Assembly: GCA_002508545.1 (NCBI GenBank)
Contig: DAVH01000026.1
Span: 1-17,103, forward strand
Direction of reading: 5' to 3'
Source of the DNA: Methanomassiliicoccus sp. UBA6
Lineage (GTDB): Archaea > Thermoplasmatota > Thermoplasmata > Methanomassiliicoccales > Methanomassiliicoccaceae
Length of the DNA stretch: 17,103 nucleotides
The first letter of the stretch is position 1, and every line of letters starts with the position of its first letter. The notes under the pieces were generated by a model, which was given only the letters and a program-made list of their open reading frames with translations, did not search any database and was not told the origin of the DNA. Positions 6,908 to 13,533 of this stretch are shown here, one piece after another. The position numbers and the translations under genes were made by a program.

Positions 6908-6916
6908 GTTTATCTA
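6908..6916 (+). promoter_or_regulatory. TATA box for the zincin-like gene
   Basis: GTTTATCTA is centred 28 bases before GTG 6940, predicting a leaderless mRNA. No Shine-Dalgarno match lies before the GTG. Both divergent genes therefore seem to start transcription at or next to their first codon. Confidence 0.5.
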
Positions 6917-6939
6917 GTCGACGGACGTAGAAAGAAGTC

Positions 6940-7461
6940 GTGAACGCAGGGTTAACAACTACCGGTTCAAAATATCCTGCCAGGCTGGAGAAGGCCAAGA
7001 CCCTGGCGGACATCTTCGAGATCGTCAAGGACGCGGTGAGCGCTCAGCTCGGCCTGTCCCGCGGCGGGCTCATGCTGGGAATCGCTGAGCTGGGCGGGAG
7101 GCCGGACTCCTGGATCGGGGGGTTCTATCCGGTGGCGACGAACATCATCGTCATGAACAAGGGGCCGATGAACCGCATCCTGAGCGAGCAGCCGGAGCTC
7201 TACAAGGCATACTGCTTCCACATCCTGCTGCACGAGTACATCCACACCGTGGGCTACATGGACGAGGCCCTGACCAGGAGGCGGGCGCTGGAGATCAGCG
7301 AGCGGCTGTTCGGGACCGACCACCTGGCGACCAGGATGGCGGCGGACATCACCCAGTTCTTCCCTTACCTGACGTACGCGGTGCCCACCGAGCCTCCCGA
7401 GGACCTCAACGTGGAGCTGGTGAAGGGCTTCGATCGCTCCTGCGCCAGCTACATCTGCTGA
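6940..7461 (+). CDS. Putative zincin-like metallopeptidase (HExxHxxGxxD)
   Basis: 173 residues from GTG. The only strong motif is HEYIHTVGYMD at about 98-108. It fits the extended metzincin pattern HExxHxxGxxH/D, with Asp as possible third zinc ligand, as in snapalysin-like enzymes. The lead-in ELYKAYCFHILL is an amphipathic helix suited to carry HExxH. No signal peptide or membrane segment is visible, so it should be cytoplasmic. I do not recognise a named family. A Met-turn after the motif is not obvious (ATRMAAD is a candidate), so it could be a zinc-binding fold without peptidase activity. It is divergent from the intramembrane protease gene with 88 bases between, and converges on the MFS gene with 4 bases between stops. 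Confidence 0.75.
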   Translation: MNAGLTTTGSKYPARLEKAKTLADIFEIVKDAVSAQLGLSRGGLMLGIAELGGRPDSWIGGFYPVATNIIVMNKGPMNRILSEQPELYKAYCFHILLHEYIHTVGYMDEALTRRRALEISERLFGTDHLATRMAADITQFFPYLTYAVPTEPPEDLNVELVKGFDRSCASYIC

Positions 7462-7465
7462 GCGC

Positions 7466-8629
7466 TCAGGCCGGCCGCGTGATGGCCGGCAAACCCCCCT
7501 CCACATATTTCTTGTTCGCCGCCCGTAGGTAGAGGGGGACCGAGGTCAGGGCGATGAGCGCCGCGAAGATCAGGCCGGCGGAGGGCGTGCTGGTGTCAAG
7601 AATCGCTCCGAGGGCGATCGACACCCCCGCTCCGGCGATGTAGGTGAAAGAGGCGAACAGCGCCAGGGCGGAGGCCCGGATCCTCGACGGGACCAGGCGG
7701 TTCCTCCATGTCATCATCGAGGGCCATCCCAGGCCGTTCGACAGGCCGCACACGGCGAAGAGGACGCACGACGCCGCGAGCCCTGGGGAGAGCGAAAGGA
7801 GGACGAACCCGGCGAACAGGCCGATGCTCGATGCCACCATCACCCTATGGGTGCCCAGGCGCTCGGCCATCCGGGGAGCGATGAGGCTGCCGGCCGCGCT
7901 GGTCAGCATCAGCACCGAGAAGTACACTCCCAGGAGCTCGGCGCCCATGCCTGCGGCTATAAGGTACGGCTGGTATAGGAAGAGATAGATCAATTGGGCG
8001 ATGTAGCGAAACGTCTCGCCCGCGGTCAGCAGCTGAAGTCCCCTGCTTCCTTTATAGAACGACAGGCTGTCCGCCAGGATCGTCCTCAGCCGGACGCGCT
8101 CCGCGCCGAAGTTCTCCGGGAGCCGCAGGTAGACCAGGGCGGTGCACACCAGCGCGACGATTGCCGCGCCCAGGAAGGGCATGTTCAGCGAGAAGGTCAC
8201 CAGCAGGGAGGCGATGGCGCCCCCGACGATGCCCATGGCGTAGGACACGCTCATCATCACCGTGAAGGTGCGGGGGCCTTCGGAGGTCCGGCCTTCCTTG
8301 CCCAGCTGGTCGACGACCCACGCCTCGTTGGAGCCATTGAGCAGGGCCCAGCCCACCGCCCATAACACCTCGGCGACGAGGAACGCGCCGAACGCGTGGT
8401 TGAACGCGTAGACGAGCATCGACACGCTCATGATCGCCGCGCCGATGGCGAAGCCCCGCCGGCGGCCGTAGCGGTCGGCGATGTTGCCCATGGGCAGACC
8501 CAGCAGGGCGCAGAAGACGAGGTTCACCGCGTAGATGATGCTCATCTCCAGGTAGCTGAGCCCGCTCACCTGGAGATAGATGATGAAGTAGGACTGGAAG
8601 ACGTACGTCGACAGGTTCGCCAGGCCCAT
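7466..8629 (-). CDS. Major facilitator superfamily transporter
   Basis: 387 residues, largely hydrophobic, consistent with twelve membrane helices. The loop after helix 2 has the MFS motif A form GNIADRYGRRRG (about 48-59), and the mid-protein loop has a related basic turn, LIAPRMAERLGTHR. The substrate cannot be deduced; drug, sugar-phosphate and unknown-metabolite exporters all look like this. The N-terminus from ATG 8629 begins almost inside helix 1, which is unusually short. The frame is open further upstream (SSSLGRTSRQYILA) but offers only CTG codons before an in-frame stop, so the true start may be non-canonical or the short form may be real. It lies downstream of aIF2-beta by about 98 bases on the same strand. 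Confidence 0.88.
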   Translation of the reverse strand: MGLANLSTYVFQSYFIIYLQVSGLSYLEMSIIYAVNLVFCALLGLPMGNIADRYGRRRGFAIGAAIMSVSMLVYAFNHAFGAFLVAEVLWAVGWALLNGSNEAWVVDQLGKEGRTSEGPRTFTVMMSVSYAMGIVGGAIASLLVTFSLNMPFLGAAIVALVCTALVYLRLPENFGAERVRLRTILADSLSFYKGSRGLQLLTAGETFRYIAQLIYLFLYQPYLIAAGMGAELLGVYFSVLMLTSAAGSLIAPRMAERLGTHRVMVASSIGLFAGFVLLSLSPGLAASCVLFAVCGLSNGLGWPSMMTWRNRLVPSRIRASALALFASFTYIAGAGVSIALGAILDTSTPSAGLIFAALIALTSVPLYLRAANKKYVEGGLPAITRPA

Positions 8630-8727
8630 GGCCAGGATGTACTGCCGCGAGGTGCGGCCCAGCGAGGATGAAAGGGACAGGGGACCACCTGGACGCGGTC
8701 GGGCAAGCGGTCCCGCTGCTTATGACC

Positions 8728-9363
8728 TCAGCTCAGCTGGGCGTCCGCGGGCGCGGGCACCGAGAAGGCCACGTTGCCGGAGATCTTCTGGATCCTCACT
8801 TTGAGCTTGGTCCCCTTGGCGGCGCCGGGCACGTAGATGATGTACTTGTCCAGCTTGGCCACCCCGTCGCCCTTGCGGCCGACGTCCTCGATCATGACCT
8901 CGTAGACGCCGCCCTCCTTGATGCCCTCCTTCTCCGCGGCCCGGGTGGACTTGCGGACGTTGACCGGACGGTGCGCGCCGCAGGCCTCGCACTCGAGCAC
9001 GAGCACCCGGCCTTCCTTGTTGATCCGGGTGTCAGGCTTTCCGCACTCCGAGCAGAGGACGAAGGTCTCGGTGTAGTTCATGATGCGGTCGGTGATCTGG
9101 GCCGGGGTGAGCTTGGCCTTCAGCACGAGCCGCTGGCCCTCGATCTGTCCCGGCGTCCCGAGCTCGCGCAGCAGGTACTGCAGGAGGTGGTCGGGGTCCC
9201 GGCGCAAAGCATCGATGATCTGCCCGAAGTTGCGGATGACGGTGATCTTCCCCTCAAGGAAGATGTCCGGCTCGGGCACGTGGAACCTCTCGTGCTTCTC
9301 GATGGTCTCGGGGAGCTTCTCCTTGGCGCGACCCAGTAATGATAAGTAATCGTCATCAGGCAT
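8728..9363 (-). CDS. eif2b: Translation initiation factor aIF2 subunit beta with C-terminal TRAM domain
   Basis: 211 residues. After a short charged N-terminus comes the aIF2-beta core (FHVPEPDIFLEGKITVIRNF, then RELGTPGQIEGQRLVLKAK). A zinc ribbon follows, with Cys104, Cys107, Cys125 and Cys128. From about 149 a TRAM domain follows (EVMIEDVGRKGDGVAKLDKYIIYVPG), an RNA-binding beta-barrel. aIF2-beta is part of the heterotrimer that brings Met-tRNAi to the small subunit. Fusion to TRAM is known from several euryarchaeal groups and may strengthen RNA contacts. The start at 9363 has GAGGAGGG just upstream and a TATA box at 9391-9400; a longer frame from 9432 crosses that promoter and is not used. 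Confidence 0.94.
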   Translation of the reverse strand: MPDDDYLSLLGRAKEKLPETIEKHERFHVPEPDIFLEGKITVIRNFGQIIDALRRDPDHLLQYLLRELGTPGQIEGQRLVLKAKLTPAQITDRIMNYTETFVLCSECGKPDTRINKEGRVLVLECEACGAHRPVNVRKSTRAAEKEGIKEGGVYEVMIEDVGRKGDGVAKLDKYIIYVPGAAKGTKLKVRIQKISGNVAFSVPAPADAQLS

Positions 9364-9390
9364 AGAATCCCTCCTCTCAAGATGCTCCGC

Positions 9391-9400
9391 TGATATAAAC
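9391..9400 (-). promoter_or_regulatory. TATA box for aIF2-beta
   Basis: The minus strand reads GTTTATATCA, centred 32 bases before ATG 9363. The Shine-Dalgarno stretch GAGGAGGG lies between it and the start codon, giving a very short leader. It separates this gene from the methyl-transfer cluster, whose last stop is at 9439. Confidence 0.6.
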
Positions 9401-9438
9401 CTAGCTATGCGCCAGCGCGGCCTTTCGAGCACCCGTCG

Positions 9439-11157
9439 TCAGCTTTCCTCAGCGGTCACGCTGACCACCGTTCCGGCCACCTTCCGCTCGCCCCACTCAG
9501 AATAGGTGATGTCCCGGACCTCGACCCTCGTTCCGTACCTTCGCACCCGGCTGCGCTCCATGTAGTCGCGGAGCTCCTCCCCTGCCCGCTCGATGGCGAA
9601 GGCGACCGCCTCGTCCCGGTCGGCGAACACCCTATGGCCGTCGCCGGTGGTGACGTGGTAGGAGATCACTTCCTCTCCTTGCACCAGCCTCGGCTCGCAC
9701 CTTACCGTCAGCTCCCTCCGGCCGAGGACCCCGGTGCAGACCGCGCCGACCGCGTTGCCCACCTCGTGGTGCTCAGGGACGATGATCTCGCAGCTCACCC
9801 GTCCGGCGAGTAGGTCGAGGAACGGACGGACCGGCGCCCCGATGCCCACGATGGGCACGTCGATGCTCAGCACTGGGCGGAAGAGGCGGCCTCCCCTGAG
9901 CAGGGCCTCGGCCTCGCCTCCCTCCGACGCCACCCGCCCGGTGAGGGCGGTCGTCAGGGCCATGAGCAGCCGGGTGCGGATGACCTCATCGAGCACCGCG
10001 AACAGCTCGCCAATGGGCACGCCGCACTCATCGGCCAGGGCGGCGAGGGCGGAGACCGCTACTTTACCATCGCCGAACCCGCTGCGCCCCTCCGCCCTGA
10101 ACAGGTCGGTGGGGGTGATCCCGCTCTCCTTCCCGCTGACGGGGAAGAGGAACGAGCGGTCCCGCATCTGCCGGGGGGCGTCAGGGGCGAGGCACAGGGG
10201 CCGCACCGCCCGGCGGCCGAGCCGGGGCCGCCCGTCCTCGCAGAAGATCTCGGTGTCGCCGCCCAGCGCGAGGGTGGTGATGTCCGCCGACGGCACCCGG
10301 AGCCGTGCTCCGCCTACCAGTGCCCCTTCCTCCGAAAGGCGCACCCGCCCGCCCTCCAGCAGGGCGATGTCGGTGGTGGTGCCCCCGATGTCGACGACCA
10401 GCGCGTCCCTCGCCCCCGCCAGGACCGCTCCCCCGGTGGTGCTGGCCGCCGGTCCGGAGAGGACGGTCATGATCGGCCTGAGGGCCGCCTCCTCGGTGGA
10501 TACCAGGCTGCCGTCGCCCTTCAGCACGAATATCGAGGTGTCGGGCACCCGGGTGACCGCTCCGATCGCTCGTATCAGTCCTTTCATCACATGGACCAGC
10601 TCGGCGTTCTTGGCCGCCAGGAACAGCCGCTCCTCCATGCCCAGCGTCCCGGTGAGGTCGCTCCCCCTCACCACTGTGGCGCCCGGGCGCGCTCCGAGCA
10701 CCGCCTCGGACGCGGCGACCTCGTGCTCGGGGTTCCGGGCGCCGAACCGGGCGGATATGGCGAAGGAGGCCTTCGAGGACCGGGCCACCGCGTCCATCAG
10801 CTTCGGCAGGTCCAGGGGACGGACCTCAAGGCCCATGGCGTCGTGGCCTCCGTCGACGATAACCGTCTCGCTCGCGTACTCCGCCACGCGCCGCGGCACC
10901 AGGCCGATGCATATCGCGCACACGTCCTTCTTGGTCCCCTCCACCATGGCGTTCGTTGCCAGCGTGGTCGATATGCAGAACCGCGAGAGCAGCGAGGGCG
11001 AAGGAACGGCGAGGGCGGAGAAGCATCTCAGGACGCTGCCCTCGAGGTCGCCCTTCTCGGTGGGGACCTTGGCCGTGCGGAGGACCTTCCTGCCGGGCAT
11101 CTCCACGAGGACGCCGTCGGTGTAGGTCCCGCCAACATCGATCCCCAGCGCGTTCAT
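9439..11157 (-). CDS. Hydantoinase/oxoprolinase (HyuA-like) family protein in a corrinoid methyl-transfer cluster
   Basis: 572 residues from MNALGIDVGGTYTDGVLVE. The N-terminal Hydant_A_N region includes STTLATNAMVEGTK. The actin-like nucleotide-binding core includes LSGPAASTTGGAVLAG and VVDIGGTTTDIALLEGG, then LALGGDTEIF. A C-terminal domain (from about 480) has RAGEELRDYMERSRVRRYG. HyuA/5-oxoprolinase A proteins open cyclic amides with ATP, usually with a HyuB partner; no HyuB is seen here. It is the third gene after a methylcobamide:CoM methyltransferase and a corrinoid protein. The ASKHA fold is shared with corrinoid activators such as RamA, but there is no iron-sulfur cysteine cluster. 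A start at ATG 11169 (four residues longer) is equally possible; neither has a good Shine-Dalgarno site. Its role in the cluster is unknown. Confidence 0.88.
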   Translation of the reverse strand: MNALGIDVGGTYTDGVLVEMPGRKVLRTAKVPTEKGDLEGSVLRCFSALAVPSPSLLSRFCISTTLATNAMVEGTKKDVCAICIGLVPRRVAEYASETVIVDGGHDAMGLEVRPLDLPKLMDAVARSSKASFAISARFGARNPEHEVAASEAVLGARPGATVVRGSDLTGTLGMEERLFLAAKNAELVHVMKGLIRAIGAVTRVPDTSIFVLKGDGSLVSTEEAALRPIMTVLSGPAASTTGGAVLAGARDALVVDIGGTTTDIALLEGGRVRLSEEGALVGGARLRVPSADITTLALGGDTEIFCEDGRPRLGRRAVRPLCLAPDAPRQMRDRSFLFPVSGKESGITPTDLFRAEGRSGFGDGKVAVSALAALADECGVPIGELFAVLDEVIRTRLLMALTTALTGRVASEGGEAEALLRGGRLFRPVLSIDVPIVGIGAPVRPFLDLLAGRVSCEIIVPEHHEVGNAVGAVCTGVLGRRELTVRCEPRLVQGEEVISYHVTTGDGHRVFADRDEAVAFAIERAGEELRDYMERSRVRRYGTRVEVRDITYSEWGERKVAGTVVSVTAEES

Positions 11158-11169
11158 GCCATGCCCCAT

Positions 11170-11175
11170 AAAAAA
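11170..11175 (-). promoter_or_regulatory. T6 tract between corrinoid gene and hydantoinase-like gene
   Basis: The 26 bases between the two genes read, on the minus strand, as a C/T-rich run ending in TTTTTT directly before ATG 11169. No hairpin precedes it. T tracts can terminate archaeal RNA polymerase by themselves, so this may lower expression of the third gene relative to the first two. Confidence 0.35.
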
Positions 11176-11195
11176 GGAAAGGGAAAGGGTTTCGC

Positions 11196-12029
11196 CTAGT
11201 AGAGGGCCTTGCGCGCTTCCTTCCAGTCTCTGCCCGAGCATACCTCCGTGGCGATCTTGACCGCGTCCAGCGGCGATTTGCCGTACACGGAGTTGCCGAA
11301 GGTGTCCACGAAGCTCCTCGACACCGCCGCTCCGCCGCAGGCCAAGGGAACCTTGACGCCCTCTTCCTCCAGCGTCTCCGCGGTGCGCTTCAGACCCGCC
11401 TTGGTGGTGCTCATGAGGGTCGACCCGCTGATCATCTGCAGCCCGTGCTCCCTGGCCGCGTCCACCACCTTGGCGGTCGGCACGTCCCTGCCGAGGTCGA
11501 GGACGTCGAACCCGTTGGCCCGGAGGATCGCCGCAACGATGTTCTTCCCGATGTCGTGCAGGTCGCCCTCGGCGACGAAGGTGGCCAGCTTGCCCTTCTT
11601 CGGTATATCCCCTAGCTTCTGCTGGCACAGCAGGATGCCGCCCTGCATGGCATCGTTGGACATCAGGATCTCGGGCACGAACGCCTTGCCCAGGTCGTAC
11701 AGCTCGCACTGGGTCTGGATGCCGGGCATCAGCGCGTTGGTCACCAGGTCCACGGGGTCCTTTCCCTGGTCCAGGGAGGCGGACACCAGGTCCTTGACCT
11801 TCGCCCGGTTGCCGGCAATGACCGCCTCGGCGATCGCGGCGTAGGACGCTTCCCGGGGGCGGTACTTCGCCCTCACCTCGTCGACCGTGGGCATCTTCGA
11901 GGACCCGGTCGCGATGTCGAAGCCGAGCTCGGCGAGCATGCCCTCCTGGATCAGCCTCTTGTAGCGCGCGGGGTCCCTGGCCCTCAGCTCCAGCATCTCC
12001 TCCGCCAGGATATCCATGTGCCTGACCAT
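11196..12029 (-). CDS. MtaC-like corrinoid (methyl-carrier) protein
   Basis: 277 residues. An N-terminal helical extension (1-55) precedes the cap helices (ALMPGIQTQCELYDLGKAFV, then LMSNDAMQGGI). The Rossmann-like cobalamin domain has EGDLHDIGKNI (Asp156, axial ligand His158, Gly161), SGSTLMSTT (from 201) and CGGAAVSRSF (from 231). The stretch VLDLGRDVP and the ending KVPLACGGAAV with SVYGKSPLDAVKIA resemble the methanol corrinoid protein MtaC more than the methylamine proteins. It would carry a methyl group on cobalt from a substrate methyltransferase to the UroD-type enzyme. The ATG overlaps the stop of that gene (TAATG), with AGGAGGTGGT upstream, so translation is probably coupled. No MtaB is adjacent. 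Confidence 0.93.
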   Translation of the reverse strand: MVRHMDILAEEMLELRARDPARYKRLIQEGMLAELGFDIATGSSKMPTVDEVRAKYRPREASYAAIAEAVIAGNRAKVKDLVSASLDQGKDPVDLVTNALMPGIQTQCELYDLGKAFVPEILMSNDAMQGGILLCQQKLGDIPKKGKLATFVAEGDLHDIGKNIVAAILRANGFDVLDLGRDVPTAKVVDAAREHGLQMISGSTLMSTTKAGLKRTAETLEEEGVKVPLACGGAAVSRSFVDTFGNSVYGKSPLDAVKIATEVCSGRDWKEARKALY

Positions 12030-13129
12030 TACTGACCACCTCCTAGGCTTTCGGCCTTCATCTGCCTGGCCTTGCCCGCCCCGATCTCGCGGACCATGGA
12101 CTCGACGTCATCGTAGTCCGGGATGGGCGTTTCCCTGCACGCCCGCACGTAGGCCTTCAGGTTCTCCAGGGAAGTTCCGTACGATACGTCGCAGGCCGAG
12201 CCGACAACATCCACGCCCTGCCGGATGCACTCCACCGTTCTCGCGTACACCTGCTCTGGAGTGCCGTTCGGCATAAGGTCGATGACATCCAGGCTTCCGA
12301 GGATGGACATGCGGTTGCCCAGCGCCTTGCGGACATACCACGCCGGGACGTTATCGAACGAGAAGCAGTCCAGGTTGCTCTCCCGGATGTAGGGCAGCAG
12401 CGCCCGGGTGTTGCCGCAGATGTGCAGGATCTGGGGGCAGCTTATCTCCGCGGCCATCCTCCTGTGGTACGGCAGCACGAACTCCTTGTAGGTCTCGCCG
12501 GAGATCAGGTCCCCGGACGCCGAGGGGTCGGCCGGGAACAGCATGTGAGCGCCGTAGGCGGTCTGCAGCCTCCCGTACTCGATGCAGAAGTCGGTGGCCG
12601 CGCTGATGAACGCGTGCGCCTTGTCCGGGTCGGTCACGGTCATCATCACCAGGTTCTCCACCCCGGCGATGTGGCCGGCCACCGTGAACGGCGCGGTCAG
12701 CACCGGTATGATCGGCAAGTTGCCGTCGTACCGCTTGCGCAATATGTCGATGGCCCCGAGGACATGGGGTATCCTCCCCGCTTCCTCCAAGTTGTCAGGC
12801 CAGGTGATGTCCTTGGGGTCCTTGTACGCGGGGCCCATCACCGGGGGCCTGTCCGGCTTGTTCCAGTCCAGCTTGCAGCCGAGCACCTCGGCCTCGAGAG
12901 AGATGTCGAATTGGGGCCGAGCGGCCTCGATGCCGCATACCTCATAGGGGGCCGCGGCCAGGTCGGCCATCATCTTCGCGTCGAAATGGGCCTTCGGCCA
13001 TTCCGCGTTCGCGAACCTCATAAGATCGTTGGTCGTCTGCGCCAGGGGGTTCGCGGGCGGCACATAGTCCACCCTTCCTCCCAGAACGGCAGCGAGTGCT
13101 CTACGAGTCGGTGTCATTTCACTAGCCAT
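12029..13129 (-). CDS. Methylcobamide:coenzyme M methyltransferase (MtaA/MtbA/CmuA family)
   Basis: 366 residues of the uroporphyrinogen decarboxylase-like methyltransferase family. The N-terminus has TPTRRALAAVLGGRVDYVP, the usual opening. Zinc ligands are His236 and Cys238 in LHICGN and Cys313 in VGSACDVSYGTS, matching the H-x-C-x(n)-C site of MtaA and MtbA that activates the coenzyme M thiol. It should take a methyl group from a corrinoid protein and make methyl-CoM. Whether it is MtaA (methanol), MtbA (methylamines) or an orphan paralogue cannot be decided by eye. ATG 13129 has GGAGGAG at good spacing. It is the first gene of the cluster; the last codons (GGGQ) encode the Shine-Dalgarno sequence of the next gene. 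Confidence 0.93.
   Translation of the reverse strand: MASEMTPTRRALAAVLGGRVDYVPPANPLAQTTNDLMRFANAEWPKAHFDAKMMADLAAAPYEVCGIEAARPQFDISLEAEVLGCKLDWNKPDRPPVMGPAYKDPKDITWPDNLEEAGRIPHVLGAIDILRKRYDGNLPIIPVLTAPFTVAGHIAGVENLVMMTVTDPDKAHAFISAATDFCIEYGRLQTAYGAHMLFPADPSASGDLISGETYKEFVLPYHRRMAAEISCPQILHICGNTRALLPYIRESNLDCFSFDNVPAWYVRKALGNRMSILGSLDVIDLMPNGTPEQVYARTVECIRQGVDVVGSACDVSYGTSLENLKAYVRACRETPIPDYDDVESMVREIGAGKARQMKAESLGGGQ
12035..12044 (-). promoter_or_regulatory. Shine-Dalgarno of the corrinoid gene inside the methyltransferase coding end
   Basis: The minus strand reads AGGAGGTGGT, encoded by the Leu-Gly-Gly-Gly codons at the methyltransferase C-terminus, 9 bases before the overlapping TAATG. It fixes the corrinoid start at 12029 rather than ATG 12017. 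Confidence 0.7.
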
Positions 13130-13134
13130 TAATT

Positions 13135-13143
13135 CTCCTCCTG
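13135..13143 (-). promoter_or_regulatory. Ribosome-binding site of the methyltransferase gene
   Basis: The minus strand reads CAGGAGGAG, then five bases to ATG 13129. It favours 13129 over the in-frame ATG 13117. Confidence 0.7.
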
Positions 13144-13189
13144 TTGGCCGGGCGCGGTCGTTAAAGCTACCGTGCGAGGTCGCTACATC

Positions 13190-13212
13190 AGTGTTTTTAT
13201 TGTTATTAATAA
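13190..13212. promoter_or_regulatory. AT-rich divergent promoter/operator region of the methyl-transfer cluster
   Basis: This block is almost free of G and C while its surroundings are GC-rich. It contains GTTTTTATTG, suitably spaced as a TATA element for a transcript starting near 13219 on the plus strand, and the perfect 10-bp palindrome TTATTAATAA (13203-13212). On the minus strand initiation from it would give a leader of roughly 40 nt for the methyltransferase gene. The palindrome could be a regulator site. Confidence 0.45.
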
Positions 13213-13218
13213 GTGGAC

Positions 13219-13467
13219 ATGGATGGTTTCTCCATCCATTTGGCCCTGCGCGCGACGCACAACGCTCGGCGGGCGGCGGTAATGCTCGATCGAAGAGAAG
13301 GTGTTTACAGAGAATCCCTGCCCGTTAGGGATCTCAGCCAAGAAGTGGACCTAGCCGTTCTCCAAAGCTCTGAGATTTCATTTTTTATCCACTGGCGACA
13401 TATAGTAAGCGGTGAGCAATTGGCAGTGTGTCCATTTTGTCACAGGGAAGTAAAGGACCAAAACTAA
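13219..13467 (+). CDS. Possible small CxxC protein, divergent from the methyltransferase cluster
   Basis: 82 residues from ATG 13219 (GTG 13213 is also in frame). I do not recognise it. The N-terminal half is basic (RATHNARRAAVMLDRREG), the middle is amphipathic (DLSQEVDLAVLQSSEISFFIHW), and the C-terminus is VCPFCHREVKDQN, a single CPxC knuckle such as ends a zinc ribbon. Codon use is not the G/C-ending pattern of its neighbours, which suggests foreign origin, decay or a chance frame. The TATA-like element 13192-13199 lies at leaderless distance from ATG 13219. The same frame stays open past its TAA to another CxxC segment (13534-13614). It could be a small regulator or redox protein for the cluster; that is a guess. 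Confidence 0.4.
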   Translation: MDGFSIHLALRATHNARRAAVMLDRREGVYRESLPVRDLSQEVDLAVLQSSEISFFIHWRHIVSGEQLAVCPFCHREVKDQN

Positions 13468-13533
13468 AACCTTGTTGGGGAGCATGTGAACACCGGGCAG
13501 ACAGCAAGGCATGACCTGACCTCGGCCAAAATT

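Noticed and set aside
6852..7028. Upstream extension of the presenilin-like gene to ATG 7028
   Set aside because: It would overlap the start of the divergent zincin-like gene and cross both promoters; the predicted transcription start coincides with GTG 6851.
9734..11125. 463-codon plus-strand frame opposite the hydantoinase-like gene
   Set aside because: Its product is rich in Arg, Pro and Ser with no domain; it is the antisense reflection of a high-GC gene with clear motifs on the minus strand.
11196..12039. Extension of the hydantoinase-like frame back to 12039, giving an apparent 866-residue fusion
   Set aside because: The extra N-terminal part is a +1-shifted reading of the corrinoid gene, rich in Arg, Gly and Pro; the corrinoid frame itself is intact and has its own ribosome-binding site.
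13465..13467. In-frame stop as a pyrrolysine codon
   Set aside because: Pyrrolysine uses UAG; this stop is UAA. No selenocysteine-type UGA is present either.
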